Assembly: GCA_937926415.1 (NCBI GenBank)
Contig: CALBAF010000460.1
Span: forward strand, 1-7,649
Source: an uncultured Actinomyces sp.
Lineage (GTDB): Bacteria > Actinomycetota > Actinomycetes > Actinomycetales > Actinomycetaceae
Direction of reading: 5' to 3'
Length of the DNA: 7,649 nt
The first letter of the stretch is position 1. Every line of letters begins with the position of its first letter. The position numbers and the translations under genes were made by a program. Below, piece by piece: positions 1 to 6,437 of this stretch. The notes under the pieces were generated by a model, which saw only the letters and a program-made list of their open reading frames with translations, was not told the DNA's origin and made no database searches.

Positions 1-286
1 ACACTTTGGACCCGGCGAGGAGGCCGCCGGCGACCAGCGCCGCCATCGTTGACGGGTTGGCGTTGGCGAACGCCTTCGCGCAGGCGCGCGCGACATCGGA
101 GGGTGCGGGTTCGGGCTCGGTCGGCATGTCCTTAAGCGCTTCAATGACCGCGCGGGCTCCTGCGGAGATCGTGATGCCGAGGTCGCCGTCGCCGAGGACC
201 TGGTCGAGGTCGCGCAGTTCATCCGATGATTCGATGAGCAGCGTCATCGAATCCTGAATGCGCTGGATGAGTTCGGGTGAACGCAT
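1..286 (-). CDS. dhaL: Dihydroxyacetone-kinase-type subunit L (DhaL/Dak2 domain), 3'-truncated by window edge
   Basis: This is the nucleotide-binding partner of DhaK. In the family, DhaL carries ADP/ATP through Mg ions and transfers the phosphate to the ketose held on DhaK; it is cytosolic. Only the first 95 residues are in the window. The Mg/nucleotide loop is visible as LDQVLGDGDLGIT, with aspartates 28, 33 and 35 matching the three metal-binding aspartates of DhaL. The residue after GDGD is Leu, where His or Thr is usual. Further on, residues 76-84 read ANPSTMAAL where classical DhaL has a GGTSG-type loop, so this is a variant DhaL. The start at 286 is chosen because GGGAGG (294-299) lies 7 nt upstream. 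An in-frame ATG at 292 overlaps the dhaK stop as ATGA but sits only 1 nt from that ribosome site. Whether the phosphate donor is ATP or a PTS protein (DhaM) cannot be told, because the downstream gene is outside the window. Confidence 0.88.
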   Translation of the reverse strand, partial: MRSPELIQRIQDSMTLLIESSDELRDLDQVLGDGDLGITISAGARAVIEALKDMPTEPEPAPSDVARACAKAFANANPSTMAALVAGGLLAGSKV

Positions 287-288
287 TG

Positions 289-1290
289 TCATGCCTCCCT
301 GAAGAACGGGGACTCGGCGGGGGCGTCGAGGAGCTCGAGGAGCTCGTCGTCGACCTTGAGCAGCGAGATCGAGGCGCCGGCCATTTCGAGGGACGTCGCG
401 TATTCGCCGATGTAGCGGCGTTCGATGACGACTCCGAGGTCCATGAGCCTCTGGTGGGTGCGGCGGTAGAGCAGGTAGAGCTCTTCGAGGGGCGTGGCGC
501 CGAGGCCGTTGACGAGGACGGCGACACGATCACCCTCAGCCAGTCCCAGGTCGGGGATGACGGAGTCGAGGATCTGGTCCGCGATCTCGTCGGCGGTTCC
601 GAGGGGGCCGCGGTGGATGCCGGGTTCACCGTGGATGCCGATGCCGATTTCCATTTCCCCTTCGGGCAGGTCGAAGGATGCGGCACCCGTGGTCGGGAGG
701 ATCGTCGGGGACAAGCCGACGCCCATGGTGGCCGTGTTGTCGACGACCTTCTGCGCGACAGCGGCTACCTCGTCGAGGCTGTCGCCGCGCTCGGCGGCAG
801 CGCCCGCGGCCTTGTAGGCGAAGAAGATGCCGGCGACGCCGCGACGGTCCTTGGCGCGTTCCTTGGGCTGGGAGGCAACGTCGTCGCAGCCGAGGACGGT
901 GCGCGTCTCGATGCCGTCGAGTTCGAGGAGGTCGACGGCCAGGTCGAAGTTGAAGACGTCGCCACCGTAGTTGCCGTAGAGGAAGAGCACGCCCGCTCCG
1001 CCTTCGACGGCCTTGGCGGCGTCGGCGCACTGCTGCACGGACGGGGAGGAGAACACGTTACCGATGGCGACGCCGGAGCACAGCCCCTTGCCGACGTAGC
1101 CCTTGAAGAGGGGGAGGTGACCGGAGCCGCCGCCGGTGACAATGCCGACCCGGCCGGGTGCGGGGCTGTCGGCGCGGACGAGGACGCGCCTGTCGTCTCC
1201 GGGGGTACGGACCTGATCGGGGTGTGCCAGGAGAATGCCCTCAACCATCTCATCGACGAACTGGTCGGGGTTGTTAATGATCTTCTTCAT
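289..1290 (-). CDS. dhaK: Dihydroxyacetone-kinase-type subunit K (DhaK/Dak1 domain); possible erythrulose kinase subunit
   Basis: This is the substrate-binding subunit of a Dak-type kinase, a cytosolic enzyme that phosphorylates a short ketose held covalently on a histidine. The product is 333 aa, close to the family length; it lacks a short segment that E. coli DhaK (about 356 aa) has between GIHGEPGI and GLGATPL. Visible marks, numbered from the ATG at 1290: GGGSGH with His58; NYGGD with Asp111; GIHGEPGI with His220, which aligns with the histidine that forms the hemiaminal with dihydroxyacetone in E. coli DhaK; GLGATPLEELY near 263-273; and a C-terminus, TSLEMAGASISLLKVDDELLE, much like E. 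coli DhaK. After His58 comes Leu-Pro, where the classical enzyme has Glu-Pro. The start at 1290 gives the typical N-terminus MKKIINNP and has AAAGGA (1298-1303) 7 nt upstream; the ATG at 1296 overlaps the permease stop but is 1 nt from that site. It ends in an ATGA overlap with dhaL. Dak1 identity is secure; the exact ketose is not. Confidence 0.93.
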   Translation of the reverse strand: MKKIINNPDQFVDEMVEGILLAHPDQVRTPGDDRRVLVRADSPAPGRVGIVTGGGSGHLPLFKGYVGKGLCSGVAIGNVFSSPSVQQCADAAKAVEGGAGVLFLYGNYGGDVFNFDLAVDLLELDGIETRTVLGCDDVASQPKERAKDRRGVAGIFFAYKAAGAAAERGDSLDEVAAVAQKVVDNTATMGVGLSPTILPTTGAASFDLPEGEMEIGIGIHGEPGIHRGPLGTADEIADQILDSVIPDLGLAEGDRVAVLVNGLGATPLEELYLLYRRTHQRLMDLGVVIERRYIGEYATSLEMAGASISLLKVDDELLELLDAPAESPFFREA

Positions 1291-1292
1291 GA

Positions 1293-2381
1293 TCATTTCC
1301 TTTCTGTTGCGCCGCTATTGAGGGCGGCTGCTGGTTGTGGGCGCCTGAACGTTGATGTCAGGCGTGTTCGAACGTCTTTCCAGTCGACGCAGTCGAGGAC
1401 GAGGACGCCGATGAGGATGACGCCCTGGGCGATCGCGTACTGGAAGGCGGACAGGCGCATGGAGGTGAAGCCGCTTTGGACGACCTGGAGGGTGAGGGCC
1501 GCCAGGAATACGCCGCCGACAGTGGCGAAACCGCCGTTCGGGTTGGTCCCGCCGAGGACGGCGATGACGATGACGAGCAGCACGTAGGAGGCACCGTAGT
1601 CCGCTGAGGCCGTGGGGTTTCGTGCGATGAACACGATGCCCGTGAGGGAGCCGAGGAATCCGGTGAGCAGGTAGGAGCTCATCAGGATTCGGGAGGAACG
1701 AATTCCCGAGAACCGTGCGGCCGTCCCGTTGGATCCTTCGAGGGAGAGGGACAGTCCCAGCGGGGAGCGGTTGAGGATAAATCCGACGAGGAGGGCGACG
1801 AGTCCGAAGACAATGAAGAGGAGGGGAACGCCTGCGACTGCGGTCTTGCCGAACGCCGTCAGCGCCTCGGGGGATCCGTAGAGGGTTTTGCCGCCCGTCC
1901 ACACGACTGCGAGGCCGTTGAAGATCTGCATGGTGCCGAGCGTGGCGAGGATCGGGGTGACGCCGACGTAGGCGATGAGGACACCGTTGACGAGGCCGCA
2001 CAGGAGTCCAACCCCCAGCCCGATGAGGATGATGACGGGGCCCCATTGTTCGGTTCCGCCCAGCGCGCTTGAGGTATACAGGGTCGACACGGTGATCGCG
2101 CAGAGGTTCGCGATGGCGACGAGCGACAGGTCGATGCCGCCGGTGACCATCGAGATCATCATGGCGATGGAGAGGATGCCGATTTCTGCGACGGCGAGCA
2201 GCATGTTTTGCAGGTTGAGGCCCGTGAGGAACACGCTCGGGGAGAGGATCGAGAAGATTCCGATGGCCACGAGGAGGATGAGAACCATGCGGGCGATCGA
2301 CCGGTCGCGGCGTAGCCGGGAGAGGAGCGAGGCGCTGAAGCCATCAATCCGGGAGTTTGTGTCGCGGAGTGTGTTGTTCAT
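1293..2381 (-). CDS. Sugar ABC transporter permease, RbsC/AraH type (second permease of the operon)
   Basis: This integral membrane protein of about 362 aa forms one half of the transport channel, pairing with the permease encoded just upstream and the fused ATPase. It belongs to the BPD_transp_2 (RbsC/AraH/XylH) family. Hydrophobic segments alternate along the whole length after a basic, hydrophilic N-terminus of about 30 residues. Family marks include VTGGIDLSLVAIANL near residues 79-93, the cytoplasmic ATPase-contact region NRSPLGLSLSLEGSNGTAAR near 204-223, and AVLGGTNPNGGFATVGG near 274-290. A short Pro/Ala/Ser-rich tail follows the last membrane segment. The start at 2381 is preferred because AAGGA (2390-2394) lies 8 nt upstream. 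The in-frame ATG at 2390 overlaps the previous stop as ATGA, but its A is part of that ribosome site. The two permeases differ clearly, so the channel is probably a heterodimer. Confidence 0.93.
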   Translation of the reverse strand: MNNTLRDTNSRIDGFSASLLSRLRRDRSIARMVLILLVAIGIFSILSPSVFLTGLNLQNMLLAVAEIGILSIAMMISMVTGGIDLSLVAIANLCAITVSTLYTSSALGGTEQWGPVIILIGLGVGLLCGLVNGVLIAYVGVTPILATLGTMQIFNGLAVVWTGGKTLYGSPEALTAFGKTAVAGVPLLFIVFGLVALLVGFILNRSPLGLSLSLEGSNGTAARFSGIRSSRILMSSYLLTGFLGSLTGIVFIARNPTASADYGASYVLLVIVIAVLGGTNPNGGFATVGGVFLAALTLQVVQSGFTSMRLSAFQYAIAQGVILIGVLVLDCVDWKDVRTRLTSTFRRPQPAAALNSGATERK

Positions 2382-2386
2382 GGGAC

Positions 2387-3457
2387 TCATCCTTCGACGG
2401 CTTGGGGGACGGCGTTGCTGTGGTCGGCCTGGGCGCTCTTGGCGCGCAGCGTTCGCGTGCTGCGCTTTGCGGCGAGCGCTTGGATGCCGACACCGGCGAC
2501 GAGGAGCAGGCCGACGGCGGCGCGCTGCCAGGCGCTGGGGACGCCGATGAGGATCAGCGAGTTGTTGATGAGCTGGACGAGCAGCACACCGAGGATCGTT
2601 CCGCGCACGGATCCGCGTCCGCCAAAGATCGACGCGCCTCCGAGAACGACGGCGGCGATGATGTCGAGCTCGTGGCCGACGAGTTCCTGGGGGTTGGCGG
2701 ACCTGCCGAGGATCATGTAGACCATGCCTGCGGTTGCGGCGAGGGTTCCGGCGATGACGTACACCCAGATTTGGGTGCGTTTGACGTTGATGCCGGCTCG
2801 GTGGGCGGATTCGGTGTCGCCTCCGATCGCGTAGATTGCGCGCCCAAACATGGTCCGGCTGAGTACCAGCGCGATGACGATCGCGAGGATGATGGCCGGG
2901 ATGATCATGGAGTGCAGCAGCGCGACGCCCGTCGATGTTTCGACGGAGACGAGGTTCGCGGTGGAGGCGGACGCCATGCCCTCGGGCAGCTGGGCGATGT
3001 ACTTCGAGCCGATGTACGCCAGGAGGAAGCCTTGGAAGATTCCCTGGGTGCCGAGCGTGACGATGAGGGTCGGGAGCTTGAACCTGGAGATCAGGTAGCC
3101 GTTGAGCAGGCCGAGGAGCGCTCCGATGGCTAGCGCCATCGCGAAGGATCCGACGAGGCCGATGTTGATTCCTCGGCTCAGCTGGAACACGATCGTTGCG
3201 TAGGAGGCGAACGAGGCGATGGCCGCGAAGGAGACGTCGATGCCGCCGGAGATGATGACGAGGAGGACGCCGAGGGCGTAGATCATCGGGACGATGGAGG
3301 AACGCAGGAGGGAGAAGAGCGTCGAGACCGTGAAGAACGCGGGGCTGATCGCGGACATGATGATGGTCAGGAGGACCAGGACGGAGAGGACGATTCCTTC
3401 ACGGTTGGGTCCCCAGATCCAGCGCAGGACGCGCCGTGCGACGGTATTCATGTTCAT
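2387..3457 (-). CDS. Sugar ABC transporter permease, RbsC/AraH type (first permease of the operon)
   Basis: This 356-aa integral membrane subunit of a ribose-type (CUT2-like) ABC importer belongs to the BPD_transp_2 family. It is hydrophobic throughout, with about eight to ten predicted membrane segments. Family motifs include VIISGGIDVSFAAIASFASY at 67-86, the ATPase-contact loop GRAIYAIGGDTESAHRAGI at 205-223, and VLGGASIFGGRGSVRGTILG at 271-290, all close to RbsC. A hydrophilic basic C-terminus of about 27 residues probably lies in the cytoplasm. The ATG at 3457 overlaps the ATPase stop by 4 nt (ATGA), indicating translational coupling. A second in-frame ATG lies at 3451, and there is no strong ribosome site for either, so coupling is the likely means of initiation. 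It ends in another ATGA overlap with the second permease. The permease call is secure; specificity cannot be read from this subunit. Confidence 0.94.
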   Translation of the reverse strand: MNMNTVARRVLRWIWGPNREGIVLSVLVLLTIIMSAISPAFFTVSTLFSLLRSSIVPMIYALGVLLVIISGGIDVSFAAIASFASYATIVFQLSRGINIGLVGSFAMALAIGALLGLLNGYLISRFKLPTLIVTLGTQGIFQGFLLAYIGSKYIAQLPEGMASASTANLVSVETSTGVALLHSMIIPAIILAIVIALVLSRTMFGRAIYAIGGDTESAHRAGINVKRTQIWVYVIAGTLAATAGMVYMILGRSANPQELVGHELDIIAAVVLGGASIFGGRGSVRGTILGVLLVQLINNSLILIGVPSAWQRAAVGLLLVAGVGIQALAAKRSTRTLRAKSAQADHSNAVPQAVEG

Positions 3458-4998
3458 GACACGACCATCTTTCTAATCGTTCGAGCATCGACGTCCTCGC
3501 CGGCCAGTTCGGCGGCGATGTGGCCGCCCTTGGTGATGAGCACTCGATGGCAGCAGGAGACGAGTTCCGGCGCGTCGTCGGAGATGATGACGATGGCCAT
3601 ACCGGCTTCCGCTTGTTCGCGCAGGATGTCGAGGATCTCGGCTTTGGAGCCGACGTCGACGCCAACTGTGGGGCCGTTGAGGATGAGGACCTTGGGGTTG
3701 CGCGCGAGCCACTTCGCGAGGACGACGCGCTGGGCGTTGCCGCCGGAGAGGGATCGCACGGGGGCGAGGACATCGGGGGCTTTGATGCGCAGCGACTCGA
3801 AGTAGTGGGCGATGGTTTGGCGGATCTTGTCTTTGCGCAGCGTGTTGAGTTTCGAAGTGTGGTGGTCGATGGACGCGGCGATGACGTTGTCAGCGATCGA
3901 CTTGTCAAGGAAGAGGCCCTCGGTAAGTCGGTCTTCGGGGACGTATCCAATGTGGGCTTTGATGGCCTGTCCGATGGAGCCCACCTCGACGTGCTCGCCG
4001 TCGATGTAGACGCGTCCGGAGTCGATGGGCAGGAGGCCGAAGAGGGCCTGGGCGATTTCGGTACGGCCGGATCCGAGGAGCCCGGTGATGCCGAGGATTT
4101 CGCCCTTCTTCACGGAGAAACTGACGTCCTCGAAGCCTCCCTGTGAGGTGAGGGATTCGACGCGCAGGCGCTCCTCGGCGTCCGCAGCGAGGGGCGGGAC
4201 GCGTCGGCTCTGGTCGAGTTCCTTGCCGGTCATGTAGTGCGTGATCTTCTCGCGGTCGAGGTCTTCGACCGGCGAATCGATGACGTTGCGTCCCGAGCGC
4301 ATGATGGTGACGCGCTGCGAAATCGCCATGACCTCGTCGAGTTTGTGCGACACGAAGATGAGGGCGACGCCCTGCGCACTCAGCTTTTCGACGACGATGA
4401 ACAGACGCGCGACCTCACGCTGGGTGAGAGCGGTCGTCGGCTCGTCCATGATGAGGAGCTTCGCGTTGCCGGCCAGGGCGCGGCAGATGGCGGTGAGCTG
4501 CTTGTCTGCGACGGAGAGCTGTTCGACGTCGGCGTCAAGCGGGAGCGGGACGCCGAGACGCTCGACGATCTGCGCGGCCTGCTGTTTCGCGCTCGTGGAG
4601 CTGAAGAACTTCTTCTTCTCTGTGACCGACGAGGTCATCATGATGTTCTCGGCGACCGTCAGGTTCGAGAACAGGCTGAAGTCCTGGTAGATGACCTGGA
4701 TGCCGGCATCCATGGCGCTGAGCGGCGTCAGCGAGGCGACGGCGTGACCGTCGATGAGGATGCTTCCCGCGTCGGGCGTGTGCACTCCGGAGATAACTTT
4801 GATGAGAGTGGACTTTCCGCAGCCATTCTCGCCGGCCAGGCACAGCACTTCACCCGGCCAGACGGCCATGTTGACGCCATCGAGGGCGCGAACACCGCCG
4901 AAGTTCTTGACGATATCCCGAACCTCTAGAAAGGGGTTCTCCTGCACGCTGACGCCCTCTCCGTGGGGGCGCGGTGCTTCATCCACATTGCTGCGCAT
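3454..4998 (-). CDS. Sugar ABC transporter ATPase with two fused nucleotide-binding domains (RbsA/AraG/XylG type)
   Basis: This 514-aa protein is the cytoplasmic motor of the importer: two ABC domains in tandem, of family-typical length. Domain 1 (about 24-265) is complete: Walker A GENGCGKS 56-63, Q-loop Gln105, a family-style signature LSVAD 161-165, Walker B LLIMDE with Asp185-Glu186, and switch His218. Domain 2 (about 275-510) keeps a canonical LSGG 417-420 and VPEDR 353-357. However, its Walker A reads GLLGSGRT (Arg for Lys, usual in this family), its Walker B reads LILNGPT at 438-444 (Asn-Gly where Asp-Glu is expected), and it has SDD in place of the switch histidine. Composite site chemistry is therefore expected, with one working ATP site. 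The start at 4998 has AAGGAG (5004-5009) 5 nt upstream; an open frame continuing back to 5058 runs into a stem-loop and lacks a ribosome site. It lies 91 nt after the binding-protein gene and overlaps the next permease by 4 nt. Confidence 0.95.
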   Translation of the reverse strand: MRSNVDEAPRPHGEGVSVQENPFLEVRDIVKNFGGVRALDGVNMAVWPGEVLCLAGENGCGKSTLIKVISGVHTPDAGSILIDGHAVASLTPLSAMDAGIQVIYQDFSLFSNLTVAENIMMTSSVTEKKKFFSSTSAKQQAAQIVERLGVPLPLDADVEQLSVADKQLTAICRALAGNAKLLIMDEPTTALTQREVARLFIVVEKLSAQGVALIFVSHKLDEVMAISQRVTIMRSGRNVIDSPVEDLDREKITHYMTGKELDQSRRVPPLAADAEERLRVESLTSQGGFEDVSFSVKKGEILGITGLLGSGRTEIAQALFGLLPIDSGRVYIDGEHVEVGSIGQAIKAHIGYVPEDRLTEGLFLDKSIADNVIAASIDHHTSKLNTLRKDKIRQTIAHYFESLRIKAPDVLAPVRSLSGGNAQRVVLAKWLARNPKVLILNGPTVGVDVGSKAEILDILREQAEAGMAIVIISDDAPELVSCCHRVLITKGGHIAAELAGEDVDARTIRKMVVS

Positions 4999-5045
4999 GT
5001 GCTCTCCTTCGAGTGTCTTATGGACTGCGCTGTCGTGGGACGCCC

Positions 5046-5082
5046 GCCCCGGCCTCATGCCGATGTGTCACGAGGCCGGGGC
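5046..5082 (-). other. Intercistronic GC-rich stem-loop between the binding-protein and ATPase genes
   Basis: An exact 11-bp inverted repeat (GCCCCGGCCTC at 5046-5056 against 5072-5082) starts 7 nt after the binding-protein stop codon. On the minus-strand RNA the stem extends to 14 bp through one G-U pair (5057/5071), leaving a 9-nt loop. No U-run follows it, so it looks less like a full terminator than like a 3' stabiliser or partial attenuator. Such elements commonly let the binding protein be made in excess over the membrane components. That role is inferred from position. Confidence 0.72.
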
Positions 5083-5089
5083 TGCGTGA

Positions 5090-6136
5090 TCAGAAGTCGT
5101 AGTTCTTCGCTTGCTCGGCGTCCGCAGCGATCTGGGCGTTGCCGACCCAGACGTTGTCGTAGCCGTCGAGCTTGTGGAGGTTGTTGTAACCCTCGATACC
5201 GAGATCCATGCCTTCGGTGATGGTGCCGCCGTCAGCGAGGATCTTCGCGATCTGCAGCTGGGCCTTACCGGCGAGGGCGGGATCCCAGAAGAAGATCTTG
5301 TCGATGGATCCGGTGGCCAGGTACTTCGCGGAGGCCGAGGGGATCGAGGTGCCCATGACGCAGACCTGATCGGACAGGCCGGCCTCTTCGATTGCGCGGG
5401 CGATACCGGGCACGTCGTTACCGGCGGAGCCCTGGAATGCCTTGATGTCCGGGTACTTGCCGAGGACTTCCTTGGCCTTTTCGTAGGCCGCGGTTTCGTT
5501 GTCGGTCGACTCGATGGGCGTCTCGACGCGCTCCATGCCGGGGAAGTTCTTCACCTGGTAGTCGTAGGCGGCCTCGACCCATTCCATGTGGGTCTTGGCT
5601 GTCAGACCACCGACGAACTGCACGTACTTGCCGGTGCCGCCCGTGCACTCCCCGATGTTCTTCATGATGTCGACACCGTAGGACGCGTTGTCGAATGCCT
5701 CGATGTCCACGTCAACGTTCTTGATGCCGGTCGCCTCGTGAGAGACCACCTTGATGCCCTGTGCGCGCGCCTGTTCAAGGACGGCGGAGAGGGCCTCGGG
5801 AGAGTTGGGGACGACGGTGATGGCGACCGGCTTCTGCGCGATCAGATCCTGGATGATCTGGATCTGCTTTTCCGGCGCAACGTCGGTTCCACCCTCCGTT
5901 CGCGTGTCGTATCCGTTCTCGGCGCCCCATTCCTTGACGCCCACGTCCATGCGATCAAACCATGCGATGCCCTTGACCTTGACGACGGTGACCATCGTCT
6001 TGCCGGAATCGCCTGCGGCCGAGCCGGTGTTTGATGAGGAGTTGTCGCCTGTCGTCCCTCCGACGGTCGAGCAGGCAGTCAGAGCAAGCATCGATGCAAT
6101 GGACACCGATGCCGCCGTCAGTCTTCCGATCTTCAT
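5090..6136 (-). CDS. Lipoprotein substrate-binding protein of sugar ABC importer (Peripla_BP_4 / LsrB-RhaS-like fold)
   Basis: This 348-aa extracytoplasmic receptor captures the sugar and delivers it to the permease pair. The N-terminus is a lipoprotein signal: basic MKIGR, a hydrophobic stretch, then lipobox LTAC with Cys22 as the predicted lipidated residue. A Ser/Thr/Gly-rich tether (23-46) follows. The mature domain from about 48 has the type I periplasmic-binding layout of ribose/LsrB-like proteins: VTVVKVKGIAWFDRMDVG 49-66, QIIQDLIAQKPVAITVVPNS 93-112, GIKVVSHEA 127-135, FQGSAGNDVPGIARAIEEAG 234-253, FFWDPALAGKAQLQIAKIL 282-300, and a terminal YDF. The fold resembles the autoinducer-2 receptor LsrB, but the region aligning with its Asp-Gln contact pair reads LTAKTHMEW (178-186), so autoinducer-2 binding is not supported. 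The start at 6136 is set by the signal peptide and by GAGGAA (6145-6150) 8 nt upstream. The longer open frame back to 6277 would put about 47 polar residues before the signal. First gene of the operon. Confidence 0.93.
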   Translation of the reverse strand: MKIGRLTAASVSIASMLALTACSTVGGTTGDNSSSNTGSAAGDSGKTMVTVVKVKGIAWFDRMDVGVKEWGAENGYDTRTEGGTDVAPEKQIQIIQDLIAQKPVAITVVPNSPEALSAVLEQARAQGIKVVSHEATGIKNVDVDIEAFDNASYGVDIMKNIGECTGGTGKYVQFVGGLTAKTHMEWVEAAYDYQVKNFPGMERVETPIESTDNETAAYEKAKEVLGKYPDIKAFQGSAGNDVPGIARAIEEAGLSDQVCVMGTSIPSASAKYLATGSIDKIFFWDPALAGKAQLQIAKILADGGTITEGMDLGIEGYNNLHKLDGYDNVWVGNAQIAADAEQAKNYDF

Positions 6137-6233
6137 GTCGTCACTTCCTCGTGATCTAGTTGTCGGACGTTCCGGGTTCGCCATCTCCTGCGATGACGCA
6201 CGCATCATGGCGTGACCCGCGTCGCAATCACTT

Positions 6234-6262
6234 ACATTACACGCGGTATCGCGCAATAGCAA
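6234..6262 (-). promoter_or_regulatory. Candidate promoter for the binding-protein/ATPase/permease/dhaKL operon
   Basis: Read on the minus strand, a -35-like TTGCTA (6257-6262) is followed by a 17-nt spacer and a -10-like TAATGT (6234-6239). Transcription would begin near 6227, giving a leader of about 90 nt to the ATG at 6136. The -35 matches 4 of 6 consensus bases and the -10 only 3 of 6, so the call rests mainly on spacing and position. The repeated near-palindrome at 6242-6255 lies inside this spacer, which would suit repression by a bound DeoR protein. Confidence 0.4.
6242..6255. repeat. 14-bp near-palindromic repeat, copy 1 (putative DeoR operator)
   Basis: CGCGGTATCGCGCA occurs here and again, identically, at 6398-6411, and I see no further full copy in the spacer. 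Its core is a nearly symmetric arrangement of GCG and CGC around GTAT. A 14-bp exact repeat confined to the spacer beside a transcription-factor gene is the expected look of an operator. Assignment to the DeoR protein is inferred from proximity. Confidence 0.6.
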
Positions 6263-6276
6263 CTCGCTTTCGCGCA
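6247..6276. promoter_or_regulatory. Pair of TCGCGCA half-sites 21 bp apart, operon side
   Basis: TATCGCGCA (6247-6255) and TTTCGCGCA (6268-6276) share the heptamer TCGCGCA in the same orientation with a 21-bp repeat distance, about two helical turns. Both would therefore face the same side of the DNA. Direct repeats are a known operator style in the DeoR family. A related half-site in inverted orientation, TTTCGCTCA on the minus strand, lies at 6347-6355. Confidence 0.45.
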
Positions 6277-6397
6277 TTTAAGGCGGCTTGATTTGCTGAT
6301 AACTGCTCATGGGCGCGCAGCTCAACGCACGGTTATACGCAAATGCTGAGCGAAAAACGCCCCTGTGGACTGGTGATTTAGGCAAATGCCCTCGTTG

Positions 6398-6411
6398 CGC
6401 GGTATCGCGCA
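6398..6411. repeat. 14-bp near-palindromic repeat, copy 2 (putative DeoR operator)
   Basis: This is the second exact copy of CGCGGTATCGCGCA, 156 bp from the first. With flanking bases (6397-6410) it reads GCGCGGTATCGCGC, a 14-bp palindrome broken at only one symmetric pair of positions. It lies upstream of the regulator's candidate -10 element, so it could mediate autoregulation or DNA looping with copy 1. Confidence 0.6.
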
Positions 6412-6421
6412 CATTCGCGCC
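6403..6421. promoter_or_regulatory. Pair of TCGCGC half-sites 10 bp apart, regulator side
   Basis: TATCGCGCA (6403-6411) is followed by ATTCGCGCC (6413-6421). The TCGCGC cores are 10 bp apart, about one helical turn, and in the same orientation as the pair at 6247-6276. In-phase repetition at both ends of the spacer suggests cooperative binding by one regulator. Confidence 0.42.
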
Positions 6422-6431
6422 GAAAGTTCGG

Positions 6432-6437
6432 TACAGT
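6432..6437 (+). promoter_or_regulatory. Weak candidate -10 element for the DeoR-family gene
   Basis: TACAGT matches 4 of 6 bases of TATAAT and would place the transcript start near 6444, about 88 nt before the GTG start codon. I see no convincing -35 hexamer at 16-18 nt upstream; the half-sites at 6403-6421 occupy that position. The call is tentative. Confidence 0.25.

Noticed and set aside
277..1587. Long plus-strand open frame (436 codons) opposite dhaK and the end of the second permease
   Set aside because: It lies antisense to clear family-matching genes, has low-complexity Gly/Val/Asp/Glu-rich composition typical of the opposite strand of GC-rich genes, and has no convincing ribosome site or domain.
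2357..3133. Plus-strand open frame of 258 codons opposite the first permease
   Set aside because: Mirror frame of a strongly supported membrane protein; its Asp/Gly-rich composition is produced by the complementary codons.
4237..4929. Plus-strand open frame of 230 codons opposite the ATPase
   Set aside because: Antisense shadow of a gene with intact Walker and signature motifs; no independent coding evidence.
4999..5058. Upstream extension of the ATPase to a start at 5058
   Set aside because: The added 20 residues begin next to and partly within the stem-loop and have no ribosome site, whereas AAGGAG sits 5 nt before the ATG at 4998.
5111..6034. Plus-strand open frame of 307 codons opposite the binding-protein gene
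   Set aside because: Antisense shadow of the lipoprotein gene; Val/Leu/Asp/Gly-rich with no recognisable motif.
5090..6136. Reading the locus as an autoinducer-2 (Lsr) uptake system because of the LsrB-like fold and the terminal YDF
   Set aside because: The aligned positions of the LsrB Asp-Gln ligand pair are not conserved, and the locus has DhaK/DhaL instead of LsrK, LsrF or LsrG enzymes in the visible part.
6137..6277. Upstream extension of the binding protein to 6277
   Set aside because: It would place about 47 polar residues before a classic lipoprotein signal peptide and would cover the candidate promoter and operator.
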